In this document: piece by piece, positions 26,601 through 41,600 of the stretch
Position numbering within the stretch: the stretch's first letter is position 1
How the letters are laid out: every line of letters starts with the position of its first letter
From: Solen grandis
Lineage: Eukaryota > Mollusca > Bivalvia > Adapedonta > Solenidae
NCBI GenBank assembly: GCA_021229015.1
Contig: CM037788.1
Location: forward strand, 54,945,145-55,009,144
DNA length: 64,000 nt
Direction of reading: 5' to 3'
Notes under the pieces: generated by a model
Databases searched by the model: none
What the model was told of the DNA's origin: nothing
What the model saw: the letters and a program-made list of their open reading frames with translations, nothing else
Translations under genes and position numbers: made by a program

Positions 26601-29600
26601 AAAAGAGAATTACAGCATCGAGTAAAAAAAGCAAACTGGATCTTTCATTGCCCTCTGTTGGTTTTTACTACACGTGTTACCATAATCTGTTTATGACACA
26701 ACAATCTTTTTTCCATAAATACTTAAGTTGGCTTCAAAGCATGTTGACTTTAAGGGAGGTTCGACAAAGGATTTGGAGCCCGTTTAAATAAAATAGTCCA
26801 TACTCAGTGAACTTGCAATCTACATCAATCGTGAAAGTATTTAGTTTTGTCTTGAATAAATGGTTAAATTGTCAAATGAACATTCTGTATTAATCGAATA
26901 GTACAAGAAACCGTGACTATAAGTGAGAACTAATCTAATACTTATTGGTGAATTCTGAAATGTTTTGATTGTACTTGTTTACGATTTTCTATGTTGGTCA
27001 TATTGTCACTTCATATTTTCAGTTTTAAATGGTATATTAGTGTAATGCCGGCGATCGAAATATTTAATGGGATTACTAACTACGAATGTTTTGCTTTCTT
27101 GTGGACAAATCCTTTCTTTGCAAAGCAACTCTTTCATCAAATTACCCGGTAGGAAATGCCTTGAAAAGACGCACGGAAACAGAAAGTGTTTACGTTTATT
27201 TTGAATACATTTAGAGATTAAAGCACGAATAGCCTTTCAATTGACTGCCTGTCAATTTGTACAGCGACTACTTAAACATACAAAACTATTGAGGACTCGA
27301 GGGCGGTAGACCAAACTTCCAACAATGTCGGCAGTCAGGGGACTGTGAAATAGATGTTTACTTACATCATTTGCTATTGTGACTTTTAAAGGAGAATTGA
27401 CACAACTTTCGGTAACATGGAGTTAATTTAGAAGGTTTCGAGTTTCATGCATACCAAATAGTGCTATTTGACAATGTTCTGCTGTTTTATTTTTTATGAT
27501 AGAGGAATGTCTATATGGTTTATTATCAAGATAAAACACTGATTACAACTGAAATAGCATATTTAAGTATCTTTCTATTTGATATTTGTAGGCAGACTTA
27601 TTTTGGTTAAATGTCAAAAGACCCTATCTCTCACTCCACTCCAAAAGGAAAGGAGAGACCCGTTTCCTTTATGGAGATAATATCATTGATGAAAAAATGA
27701 AATGCCACTTATCTACCGGTAGTTTTAATTGCACGTTTTTATTTCACGTCGATATCTAAATCTATATATAAAGATAAAACCATTTTGCATTTAAATCCGG
27801 TTGACAGTTCTGTGTGCTCTTTATCCGAGTGCTGAGGTGAGGTGTGTTCGGGTCAGTGTACGGGACTGGGGCACAACCTCGGCACGCCGGGTCGGGAAGT
27901 CAGTTGGTTTATCAGAAAATGCTTACAAATGGGATTATGATATACTAAGCCTATACTTCTAAGGCGTAGTTAGGACTTCTTCGTGGATTGAGTGAAATTG
28001 AAAATATCTTTTTCGGCTGGTTAGTCTTATTTGAACATTGTCTCACAAAATAGCGACTGAACAATGAGTTTTGTTTACATAATTGTGGTAGAATTATCGA
28101 AATTGCCTTTTCCTTGTTTTCATTATTCATATTGTATTTCTTGTGGTCGATCTTTATGGTTTTAGTACCTGATTCAGCCAGTTATATGAAATGCAAGAAT
28201 TTTATCAGTAGGTTTTTTATGTGTCATCATATACAAGTAACTACTGTATGTATTGAGTCCATCCACCCACCGCGGTTGATTTCCCCCAAAAGTACAGTTC
28301 ACGCTGGGTACATCTGTGCAAATTGTGTAGAATAAGGCGAAATTATTGATTTTCGCCCAAAATCCATCACGGTGTTCGGGTGTAGTAACACTATATGGGC
28401 CGTGCCCGTGTACAGGTACTACCACCCGGTTCATTACCACCGACAGCCCACGAACAGTAGCACCCTCTTAGCCCATTTCTATATACCGGTACCATTATTT
28501 AACATCAGCCGGTAACTTATGTGTAATGCGTACAACGGATGGTTTGAGTAAACGAAATAGCTATAGTTGTCCAAAAAAAGCAACTAATCTCATCCTTTTT
28601 AATGGACATTGTACTTCGCTTTTGTGTTTGTAAGAATATTTAAATGGCATTTCTTTCCTTCCTCATGATAAGACGTTTCAGTAAATTATAGTGTATTGTG
28701 TTTGAATAGTTTCAAGTCTTCATGAGGACCCTTAAATTGCAATTTTATATCTAACAAAGGAGATCTTAGGACACGTATTTACCTTGTAGGTAAACTATTC
28801 GCACATCGTTTGATCGTATTTATAAAGCCAAAATTACAAAATTAACATCCAGATATTTATCATAATTTGTATGAAAGTAAAAACAGTGTAACTCACAAAA
28901 TTTACTGAAACGGCAAACGATATTGATGGTGAAATTAACATAAACGTCAACCTTTAAATGCCTCAGTAGTTATGGGGGGGGGGGTGAAATAGGGGAGTCA
29001 TTTTACGCATCGTATGATTTAAATCAACTTTTTCTCACGCAATTCAATTTAAGACTATTGAAACTCTAAGTATGTCTGCAACTGTATGGTGTATGCCAAG
29101 TGTAAATCTATATATCAATGTCAAATATGTGTTCAACATGACTTCACTGTCCATTAATAAATCCCAACAACTTTCCTCATAACATTGATTTACTATGTAC
29201 ATTGTATATTAATGGCGCGAAGATTTGTGGAAAATAATGACCCGTAGATAAGAATTGATTGTCTTGTGAAGGAACAAAAAAAAACCGTAGATTCGAATTT
29301 ACTGTTTTGTGAGAATACAGTTTTAAAGCAATAACATATATTCATAGGAGTTCATGCTTCTTGACTTTTTATCTGATGATAGAGCGTCTCATGTTTGCAT
29401 GTTTAAGCCATTTGCTTTCTAGTGACAAGCACATTTACACAGCATATTGTTCGCTTATTTTATTTCATCCTACTTCCTGCGGGCATTGTTTTAATGTCTT
29501 CAATATACGGATGACTCGGTTGTGTTCGTTGTTCCCGAAGAATCGTCCCAGTGATATATCGTCCTTGGATGAATATCATCGCCATATTCTCTCCCCACCC

Positions 29601-32600
29601 TTCCACCGTCACAGTGGCTGAAGGGCTTTTTCGTTTTGCAGCTGACTTTGATTGATTGGTATCAAATATACAGCGAAACATTCTTTTCGTCAGTCGTACT
29701 AAGTACAATTTACCTCTTAGGGACATAAATATTGAGACAAAACCTGTGCCCAAGGCTATTTCAAGTTTTTCTGATTCACTAATCAGCTTCTCCATTCGTA
29801 TCTGGTATATCTGTGTTGTTACATAAAGCTCGAGAGAAATACCTTAGGTTGAATTCAACATTATAAGCTACTTTTGTCATCATGCTCTATGAATTTCAGC
29901 TTTTTTATTTTATTTGACATACTACAAATTTATAATTGTTTCCCGGTGATATCCTTTTGCATTTATTTGACAGCAATGTAACTGATATAAAGGCCATTGA
30001 TGTAATGTTTTACGATGATATAGATTTTCCCCGGTCATGTCGCCTTGACTAACACGTTTTGTATAATTTCTGTTTTGAATATTCATACATACACAGAAAC
30101 AAGTAATGTCCCCCCCCCCCTCACACACACACAACTTGTAAGTAAAGTTGTAAACAGACTTTCTTTATTGCTGTCCGCGTATGAATACATTGGCCATGAA
30201 ACTGACAGTGTCAACCATCTGCTGTCAGTCAACAGGAACTTCAAACACAGGGACCTCTGTGTTACACTGTCGGGCGCGGTCCGAGAATGTGTCAACTGAT
30301 TTTGCTACTTCATGCATGCTGTATCTTTCGTGTTTGCTAAAAGTATTGAGGAAATAATGAAGATGAAAATANNNNNNNNNNNNNNNNNNNNNNNNNNNNN
30401 NNNNNNNNNNNNNNNNNNNNNNNNNNNNNNNNNNNNNNNNNNNNNNNNNNNNNNNNNNNNNNNNNNNNNNNCAGAGTTAAGGCTTGCTGAAAAAGGGCAA
30501 CAGTTAACTGGCGGATGCCATTACTCTGGACCTATAGCATGTTTGCACTGTGCAATTCAGAAGGTCAAATCCCTCATATCAGACAGAAACGTCATTGTTG
30601 TTTTAAGCATGAGAATTTATGTCAAGATTTTTCTTATTGTTTCACTTAATTGTGCAATTTGGTTGTGTATTCGAACAAGAGTGATACATTTCCACTTGAT
30701 TGATTGTCTAATTATGCTTACTACTCAATCAAACACAAGTTAATGTATTTGATAACTGCACCATTGACACTCTGTTATCTACAGTAATTAAACACTTACC
30801 GCATTTAGAAACTTTTTAAATTGCTTCTATATGACTATGTATACATGGATAGAAAGATGCCGAGGTACTTCTCTTGATGAAAGAGAGGTTCGATTCAGGG
30901 TGTGACTCGATAAATAAAATACTAACGTTTGTTGTAGTTTAAACGATTGATTGTTTAACAGTTGAAGCTGAAACAATTCCATAATTCCAAGCAAATGTTA
31001 CGCTGGCAAATATATTGACACAGTGCTCAATGCAGATACAAGAATCCACTGACTTGGAGTTATAGGCTATTTTGCTCTTAAGTCTGTAAAGGCTTGCATT
31101 TACCATAAAATTCCTACAATCACTCGATGGACCATGATCACAATTTAATGATGGCTGGATTACATTAAACCAAACTTGATAATATCAGCGACAGTAATTT
31201 CAATGACTACAAACAATTTTGTCGAATCAAAAATCGGGGGCGACCCAGTCTTTTTATGTGTCCACTGTCGCACAGTTGGGTATCCATGTTGACAATGGCG
31301 GCCTATGGTCAGTGTTTAATTTTCTTGTCATTGGTTGATTTTCTCTCAAACTAACATTACTTAGTGGCAAAGGACAGTATGTTTCTCATTTGTCACATCA
31401 CTTTGGTTTATAAAGTGGCACAAACTGATGGCGTTGGTTTTCAAAGTTCCAGTTATAGTATTGGCTTGGTTTACATGTTAGTTGACAAGGCTGGGTGTCG
31501 GGTTCCCGGACAGGTTGTTATGGTGACAGTTCTCTGACAGCCTCTGTATGACCAAGACGGGGTGGACAGCTTGTTCCAAAGGATCACCATGACAACAGTA
31601 AATGGCAACAATTGTGACTGATATAAATGAATATATTTTCAAAGCGTCGAAAACAGTCTCTGAAACAAGATAAGAGATATATGTAGTGCCAATTGAAAAA
31701 AAAATGTAATTAAGTGAATCCCTCTACTGATTAATTCAAATTTTTAAAAAAGAACCTAGTTGCTTTATGCAATTGTTCTCTTGAAACACTGACCTTTTCC
31801 TGCTATTTCAAATTCACTCCCCACTCAGCTAGCAACCACACATTTGCTAGCACAGGTATTCTTTTTTTTACAAATTTTTGTATTGTTTTAACACGTTTTG
31901 TACGGTAAAAATCGCTTAAGTAAGAAAGCCTCTTGTGTCTTTTTCTCTTATCATATATCAGTGTCTTTTATACCGACCGCACAATGCCTAAATACCAATC
32001 TATGTTAGCTGAAATCAAGCAGCACAACCTTGGTGAAGTTTGAGGACGTTCTTATAATAATGTATATCATCTTCTCGGCCCTAATGTCCTTACTTCAAAA
32101 GCTGTTGACAGGTTTCGTTGTTTGAATGATACTTGATTGACATTTTATTGTCTTAAAACGTACAATACTGACTACTTTATCAACCTAGATGACAATAGAG
32201 GGGTTATTTGTTTTCAGCTCCGTCCTTGTTCACACTTATTATTTCTTTCATAGACAAGATCTTTCAGGACGGGCGAGGGACCATTGATCTTGGATAGTAG
32301 TATGCTGTGTTAATCTTCTATCTCACGGACTTTATGGCACTGTTTTCCAATCTCGACTGACCCCTATTCAAAACGTCACGTTTCGGCCGTAAAACCTCGA
32401 CAAGTCTTGGTGTTCATGTACAATACATGGTTATGTGTATGCATATATCCTATGACAGCGACTGTGTATTCGTCATGATGATTAGCGGTCATATCGTCGA
32501 CTGTATCGTAAATTTCAACGCTAATATACAATAATTTATTCATGACCTGACCCATTGTTTTACCACCGAATCTGCTATTATGCAGAACCAAGGTGTTGAG

Positions 32601-35600
32601 GGCGTAATATTCACACGTCGGGCCTTGCCAAAGGGGTCACCGGGTTGCAGTAAGCCAATATGGTATCTGGTTTTGTCAACTGAAGCCTCGGGTACTTCTG
32701 CCTGATTGTCGAAAGAATCTGTCCCTCATATCTACAGATTGTTTACAAGATCACTGTAAGCAAATGATAAGATCTGAAGACGAATGACGACTGCACGCAT
32801 TGTCTATTTGAAGTCATTTGCATGGTCCGTCTATTCCTTTTGACAGCAAGGAACTGCGCCGCTGAATGTTTATGTTTTGGAATGTACACCAACAAGTGTT
32901 GTACATAAGTATACATACGTATGGGACCAGATCTCAAGATATACCTTGCTTATTTCATATCATTTACAATGAGTATAAGCTTTTTTTGGTTATTTGCTTA
33001 TTTTCTACCTCTCATGCGTGTTTGTGATTTTCAAAGTAATGCACGTATACATGTTACGTCTACAGGCTATTTTGAAAGCATTAATTACAGTATCTTGGCT
33101 TAGCATGTATTTGTCTTTGGGACGCATTTGTTCCTCGCAATTTTCTTCTTCCTTTAAGGAAACTATTAAAAACAATGGCCAATAATATATACTTATAAAC
33201 TCTTGAATATAATTCATTAGGATGAGAAGAAATATATTCGGATATTTTTTCTCTTTTCTCACGTTAAACTGTGGAGCGTGTTATCTTCAAATAATATATA
33301 CACCCAACCTTGGGGCAGGCTGTCAACAGTTGTATATGCACGACTGCTTTTGAGTAGGACGATATATCCAGTAATATTCACAGTTTCCAAAACCATTCTT
33401 CTATTTTTTCATTTAACAAATAATAAATCAATTGTATATTGTCTGTTAATATTTTAGGGATTTTGTCTTTTCTTCTTTCTTTCTTTTTATTTATTTATTT
33501 TTTTTATTTATTTATTTAATACGTGAAGGAAACAATAGTCGCAAGTTTGTTCCATCTTTTTGTAAGGTTTAGGACACGTTTAAGGGAATATGTTTCTACC
33601 TTGATAAACAAAACTTAAGCACACACGTGTATCCCGGATACGGTGGCATTCGGACAGCATCGACATTTTCCGGATGCGAAAAACTTCGGAGATTGCCGAA
33701 AAATTACTAATATGCTGTACGGAGATTTTCAGATTTTTAAAGCTCTAAGTTGGTCAATCAGAAAACCAGTGTAGCTGATACAGGGTATGTTTGCATGGCC
33801 ATCATCTTATCTGTTGGTTAAATGCCATGCGTTGTCGTATTTCCTCGTTTTACTTCAGCTTCGAATAAAATGTGCATTTTCGTTATTTCCATTTTCGATA
33901 TGAAACTTAAACAGTATTGACAGAATTGTACACAACTTCAGAATATCTTTCTGTTGGCATTCTTTTGCACAAAGGATCAACTCAGAGAAATGTAAATCAA
34001 ACAGGATATAAAATGGGTTTTCCATTTACAGTATAATCAAAGACTTATGAATTAATGAAACTGATGACTTTTTCACAGGATCAAAGCTCCAGTAAATTTG
34101 ACAAAATATGTCGATTTACTGAAAGCAAATAAGGCTATTGTTACGGCACACGGGGAAATCGGAAGGATTTCTTACACCATTGTTTGGCTTGTTATTGTAT
34201 CGAATACTGGGTCTGTAATTATAGTGGAAAATGAACTTCACTTAGTCACGTGATTGAGACTCTCAAGTACTGGAACAGAGACGAGGAAAATGAGAAAGAA
34301 TCACTTTTAATAGACGGTATCGTGGTCAGATTGCGTGTCCAACATCGGGCCGTGACAAGTCAGTCAACTTTTTTTTTTACATGGCGTTCCCCGCATCGCA
34401 CACCTTGGTTTATTAACGTCTTTCACATATCGATCGCTACCATACTGATATTGTACTGCCGATAATGAATCCTGTGTTGACAAAACAACCAGAAAAAACA
34501 CTAATTAAAGTTGTTGTAATGAAAATGAATGATGATAAAATAGAACGTATCTGATGAGAACGTTTCTTTTTCTTGCGGTTTTCAAATCTGCTGTTTCAAT
34601 TTGTTCATCTACTACTACAATAAGTACTTTTAGTGTATTTACTACCTTTTTCTAAACTACTGATTCTTCTTTTAATATTTCTGTTTCTACTACTATCGCG
34701 TGTTTAATATTCGAACTTCCAAATTAAAGTAAGATATCCCAGAAAGATTGTTACGAAACTATGAATTCAAGATGTCATACACATGTATTGTTTGAAGAAT
34801 ATTTTATACCTAACACTTCACCATGAAAAAAAGTTATTTCCTTGACCGAGAACTAGATCTAGGTTTACAGGAGGACCAATCTGTTGAGTATGGAGTCCGG
34901 CAGTGTCAAGAAATGTCTGTCATCTTACACAGACTTATTGTTGACGGTAAGTACCGATGATCACCTTATGTCGATATCTATTAGTAGTTTGACGGAGGCT
35001 TTGTCATGCAATCATTCATGCAATGTTCTGTTTATGTTGTATTACATTGTCCTAGCTCTGTTTCATATTTAATTGCTTAGTGATGTCATTATATTAAACC
35101 GGGTGTAACGAAACGAAGCAGGGGTGGGTTGAAAACATATTGAAACCCTTTCAGTCTAGTTAAATGTGAATTAGGTATACATATAAAGCTTGCATGGTCT
35201 GTTACCTATCCAATTATACATTTATGATTTTACAAACTGTAGATACTAATTCATGTATAATGCATCCTGTTAAAGTGATGTTGATAAGAAGAAAAATGCT
35301 TTCGAGCATGATTTGTTCGTGGTTTTGTGATCGCAATAAACTGCCTGAAGCTTATCTTCAGTAAGTGTACATTTCATTTCTGACCCACTTATATTTATAT
35401 ATATGTAAGCAATTGCATGCAGATATATTTTGGGATCTCAAAAATGGTATAAACAAAATACTTCTACTGCATTACTAGCTTGATATTGAGATTCTCTTCC
35501 ATTTACGTGGGAGGGGTGGGGGTTGGGGGTAGGGATAGGACTTCTCATTACCAATAACTTAATCTAAATTGGTTTTAAAAAACATCATACAGAAAGTGTT

Positions 35601-38600
35601 GATATTTTTTCCAGATCCGTATAAGTAATTATGAAGAAAAATAACTGGTTAACAATAAGAATCTTAAAGGAATTAACAGTTTCTTGTGTTTTTGTACAGA
35701 CATGCATGGTTAACAATAAGATACTTAAAGGAATTAACAGTTGCTTGAATCTGTCTAATCAGATGCCTATTTATGTCAGTTTTCGTCTTTCATTGGAAAT
35801 ATCAGAAAAACATTTGGCATATTTTAGATTTGGCTATATCTAACTAAATAGATCTTATTATTTACGTTATACCAGTTATACTATGTAGTTTTATTTAGGA
35901 TTTTTTTTTCAAATTATTGACTTGCAGTTACATGTCTGTAAAAGGAGAAGAAGAAAAAAAACGTTACAGGAAGGTCATTTTAATAAATTACTCCAATTCT
36001 TATTTAAATGACAGAATGGTTTACTATTGTTAATGTTACCTTGTTTTGGCCTATCCGGTAAACAGGAATTCAGGAATTCTTTCCTGATGCATTATTTTCC
36101 TTTTTCAGGCATTACAACAAAAGCGTTTCATGTCTGTGATTCAAAAACCCATAGATCTACCCCTGCTTCAAAGCAATAAATTACACACTGATTTCCGCGT
36201 TTCAGATGGCTACTTTTTTAAGTTTTCAATATCGAAAAATGTAGCGCAAACATACTTGAAAGATTAATGTAAATACCATAGATGGGGAAGTAAATGGGAC
36301 TCGTTTACTTGGGCGTTGGTTTCATCATGACATTTGAAAAAGCGCTGTACTTTTTGACACGCTCTGTGGCTTTGTTTAATGATCCGCTCGTGCGTGGAAA
36401 ATGGTCATTATACAGCGAATATTTTGTGTGAAATCAAGAAGATTCAATTTGAATGAAAATGTACACGGACAAACTTGTTTTGAACTGTAATTTCACATCT
36501 GATTTGGTCACTCTTTCTACTGGAATTAATTCGAATAACAGGAAAAAAGATAAGAAATTTAATGAGATGGAAAATATGATTTGCCATACTATATTGAAAT
36601 TTGTAGGTTTTAAACCCTGTAGTTTTGTACATAAATATATATTTATCATATCCTATCTTTTAACCTTTTTTTTTTCATCCAGGTCATGTATTTGGCGACC
36701 CGGATGTAGTACATGAAAGGCTTGAACCCGGCATATGGTAATTATAAGTCTCCCTCTTTCTCTGTCCTTATTCCCAGGGCTAGTGCTACATGAACTCTAT
36801 TAAAAATGTTCATTTTCTAAGTGGCTTCCGTTATTCGTGATTTCCCAACGAATTACAAAGGTATCTTGTTAAAAATGTACAGAAGTTTAATTAACATTCA
36901 TCATTTCTCCCTTCATGCAGTTACATAACAAGTAATTAAATTGGCCCTAATGAATCGTTTAAAGGTTTTTAGATGTTATTAAAATGTGCAATTAATCATA
37001 TTAATTGAAACAATGTAACATCAGAAGTAACAATCTCACAACAGTGGTCTTACTGACACGTGTTTTATTTGTTGATCAACTACTGCAATACACAAAAGTC
37101 TAATTTTTACACTTTGAATTGCCCCATTCCAACCCCATCTTTTATATGAGTGTGAATATTTTTATGTGTATCCCTCTGCATGTTGTAATTTTAGAAGGAA
37201 TAGAAGACGTGAACATATTTAATATAAATATACTGATTTGATCGCTAGATCAGTCTTGAGTGAGGAAGCCCTCAAGCTGGCTTGCGGTAGGTCGGTGGTT
37301 CTACCCGGATGCCTCAGTGCATTCGAGGTCTTCCTCCACATGTAATTAGCTGGATGTCTCTATATGACTGGAATACTGTTGCAGCGACGGTAAACTCAAA
37401 ACATCAATCAATCAATCAATCAATCCATCAGTTTTGAATAAAACATAAAACGGTAAAATATAGAAGTGTGGCTTATTAATCAGAATATTTCTGTATAACA
37501 TATATACTCACATACACTCATATGTATGTTTGTGTTTGCTATCTTCCGCAATGGAACCTCGTTGATAAAGATTAAATAGAGGTACCCGTAAAGTATTTAT
37601 GCACAAGTTGGCATGACTGCGTGTCATGATACTGCAGTAGAGGTGGCAATGGTTGTCAGGAGGATGTATAGGACGGAAACCACACTTTACATGTCTCTGT
37701 AGTCACCAGTACATCCCACGTAAAGTAATACAATCACCTTTTTTTATTACTGGTTTTATCAAAATTGTCGCCGACATCTGAATGTCGATCAATACTGTGT
37801 ATTTTCGTGTTGCCAGGATTCGCTGAATGAATCGTTCTGCGCATGTCAGTTTATGACGCCATATGTACAATGCGACATCCGTATAGCTGATGGTGTTTTT
37901 CATTTATGCAATGTTTGGTATTAATGAGTTGTATGATTGCATGGTGTAAATATTTTGATATGATGAGCTTTCAATAGAAACTGAGTAAATACTTAAAAAA
38001 TATAATCGCATGAACAAAGAACTGATTAATCTTAGATTGCTGCACATGTAGGTCTAGATTGGAAAACGGTTTGGAGAAATATAAAACAATTTAATCAATT
38101 GCCAAAGATTATGCTTGTAATGACAACTAGTTTTCTACTGTGATCCTTTGGAGATGGAACTAAGTTATATTTTCTCTCGTTTACAGCAGCAAAAGTGATG
38201 TTGTTGATGACGAGACTGTTGTCCGAGCTCGCGGGTTGCCATGGCAGTCATCGGACCAAGACATTGCGAGATTTTTCAAAGGTTTAAATATCGCAAAGTA
38301 AGTAACTGTAATAGTCAAATCTACTGGAAACTAAACAGAATTTGATGTTGTCATATTGTCTGACATGTGACTGAGTAGGCCTGCAGTAGTTAATGCTGGC
38401 ACAATGTACACATTTTGGAGAGAAGTAGACGTAATACAGAACACTCATAGATTGACTATTTTCAGTTAGATATGATAGTATTTTGTAAATGATAGTGATA
38501 ATGAACAGCTACACTGACAAGCTTCTTTTTAACAATCAGTGTTTTCACTAACAAACAAGTCCACCATTCTGAAGGGCCCTATATAACTCAAATGTTTAAC

Positions 38601-41600
38601 CGTTACAGAGGAGGCGTGGCACTATGCCTAAGTCCCCAGGGTAGGAGGAACGGGGAAGCTCTAGTCCGGTTTGAGGATCAGGAGATGCGAGACCTGGCCA
38701 TCAAACGTCACAAACACCATATCGGGCAGCGGTACATCGAAGTGTATAAGGCTACGGGTAAAGACTTCGTCAACGTTGCAGGGGGTAAGTTATTAACCAA
38801 CGGTTATTAATTTTTGTCTTGGTGAAACGACCTTCTGAAAAAGAAACCACTTTTCATTGACCAGTGATTTTGTGTTTTTATTCTGCAATTCTTTGATTTC
38901 CATTTCAAAAGCATGACAATTAATTGTGTTTTTAAAAAAGAGTCCCATTTTCTTAATTCACTAAATACGATATTCAAGATCGTTAATGTCTGTCTGCAAT
39001 ATATATTTTTAAATGTGTTCTACAGGGAGCAACTCCGAAGCCCAAGCATTCCTGTCTCGAGGGGGAGAAGTCATTATTCGTATGAGAGGTCTCCCTTTTA
39101 CAGCCACCACACAACAAGTGGTAAGTCTTTCAGTAGCTTGAATCTAAAATATAAATGTTTAACAAGGGAGGTAACTATCGTATACTGAAATTTACGCCTT
39201 ACATTACTTTTACCGTTTACCACCCTGTGTTACACTGAGCTTTTGTATTGATCGTTTTTTTTCTCACTCGTGGTCAAACAATTTTAATTCAGAATTTTTA
39301 TCGTAAGAATGTATATATATAGCTGTGACATCAAGACGAAACAGTTATTAAGACTATCAGCTGATATAACTGTATAGTACATATCAAGCGACCATGTATA
39401 TATACAATAGTTTCACCTATTGTGAAAGCATTCATTGGTGTGAAGAGGAAATCATTAATGCAGTTTTATCCCACTGAAGATATTTCCCCCAAAAGAGCCT
39501 GTATATGAAATGATAATCTTGTATTTATGCCAATTTATCAAAACCAGCATGACAGTTGATTGTTTATTCATCTTAAATTAGGCATACAAAAAACAAAAAT
39601 AACCAGTTTAGGTTTTAGTGATAAAGAGAAAACACAGTCTTAATTTGTAGACACACATGCCTTTTATGACAGGTTATATTGGGGTATGAGGCATATGAAT
39701 GATCAAATTGCACTGTTGAATTTCAGCCGGTTGGAAACTGTAAAATCAGAGTTTCATAATCACCAATGATAAGACAAACTAAATGCTAACTCTAAAAGCA
39801 AGGTAAGTTCAGGGAAGGCTTACTATGTCTAGGTTACGGTGAGCGGACGTGTGTTAGGGTATACGGAGTCTAGTGTTTTGGTCGCCATATTGGATATGGT
39901 AATGAGGTGATAGAAAGTCAGCCAATCGTTTCAGGAGAATAAGGTGGTGTAGGGATATCTGTGAAGAAATGCCTCGGGCTATGAATGGTTGGTTCATCTG
40001 GTTAGAGCATACTTTACGTCATTCGGGAAGGATCTTTGATATTTATTTACTATTTCAGTAACCACATCTAGGGTATTTCCACAATGGCCGATAACCCACC
40101 ACAGAGGCTTTCCCATTAGAATGAGTTTCTCCCCCTATTTACCTTCTCGTCTATAACAGTCACCTTAATAATATTTATGTTTATTTGGTAACGGGTATAT
40201 TCATAACTGAGCAGTACCAGTGAAATTGGAATCGTGTTACGTGACGTAAACATCTCAATGACCTACTTACAATGTGCATGGAAGTGCCGCAAGATGGCGG
40301 CGGAGGGTGACGGTTTCCTCTGTATGACGGGCAACCGGAAGTATGCCTCTCATATTTTATATGCACAGCATATCTGGTTCAAATATGGTGCTTAACATTA
40401 ACACTCTGTTTAGAACAGTGCCCATTTATGATTGGTAGATTAGAGCGTGGCAGCCTTGCCAAATTGTACTTATTGTTGTGGAATGGCAGTATTTCAGTGT
40501 TCATGTTTGGAAAGAAAAAGGTAGATAACTCTTAGTGTCTCACCAAGAAAACTGTTTTAAAAATAGTGTAAATGTAAACTTTTTTTTATATGTTCAAGGA
40601 ATATATCCTTTCTTTTAGACAACAACCAATTTGTAACAGAATGCTGATTTTATTTAATGCATAGTTTACTTTTCATAATTTGTACATATTGATTTTTATT
40701 CTAACATGTATCCCTTTAGATATTTATTTCAGCTGATATTTAATCAAATATTGAATATTAGAGCACTGTTTAATAGGCATGTTGCAAACAGAGTACTGGT
40801 GTATAAAGAAAGGGGTGTTTTTGCAAATATTGTAGCAGGCGTGTTGCAAAAGAGGCGTGTTTTAAAAGATTTGAGCAGGCGTGTTGCAGTGCGTGTATGT
40901 TTGAAAGTTTGGTCTAGGGCATTCTGCAAGATATGTTCAGCAATCGTCATTTTCATCAAAAATTGTGTCTTCTTCATTAGCCCCTCTCTTGTTCTGTCAC
41001 TGCCTCTTCGTGTAAGCATCTTCGCCATAACATAATAGTTGCTAGGCTACATTTAACCCCTTCTGTGACGATCGGAGCACTTCGGCAATGACTCGTACCT
41101 ACGTAAACGACCGAAGTGTTCCGATTGCCCTCCGTGAATGGACATTTTCCCTGCTGAGGTAATTGCTTGATTCTGATACATATTAGCCAGAGAACTATAC
41201 TGAAGGTGGGAATGGTATTTGGTCTCACAGACTTCCGGTCATGCACGAACATATTATACATGCTCCATATTTCGGGCGAAATTTATTTTTGTTTAGTTTT
41301 TAAGATTAAATAAAATATGTTTTTATTTTCTTATTTTATCGTTCATTTTTTTGTATGAATTTCTTTACAGAACATCGCATCTACGATATGGAAATTTATT
41401 GAAATTATTCTGATAATTTTATATACATGTACATTTTTTCATTAGTGCTCGAATTAAGTCTTTAGTAACGTATCACATAGGAGAAATTCATCTTAACCAT
41501 ATATGCAAAGTTTGACAGAATTCAACATCTGGAAAGAAAGAATGCGTTGTTTATACACTACACCTGCTTCATCATTCAAACTAATGGGGGAGTCTCTTTC

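Larger units (their letters stand above)
25148..34862 (+). other. ESRP intron 3 (contains the assembly gap)
   Basis: 9.7 kb, gtagta...ctag, AT-rich. It holds the N gap (30372-30471), one dispersed repeat (31031-31152) and homopolymer runs (G at 28974-28984, C at 30109-30120). No convincing exon was found; a small one could be hidden in the gap. Confidence 0.7.
34947..36682 (+). other. ESRP intron 4
   Basis: 1.7 kb, gtaagt...catccag. It contains the G-rich run 35509-35534 and a 61-bp tandem duplication (35646-35749). The acceptor has a long poly-T tract. Confidence 0.8.

Noticed and set aside
27805..27833. 29-nt candidate exon between 'gttgacag' and 'gtgagg' as a missing ESRP exon
   Set aside because: The phase would fit with the downstream 34871 acceptor, but the acceptor has no pyrimidine tract and the peptide does not resemble ESRP.
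40744..41261. ORFs on both strands in ESRP intron 8
   Set aside because: Overlapping, in intronic sequence, without family similarity.
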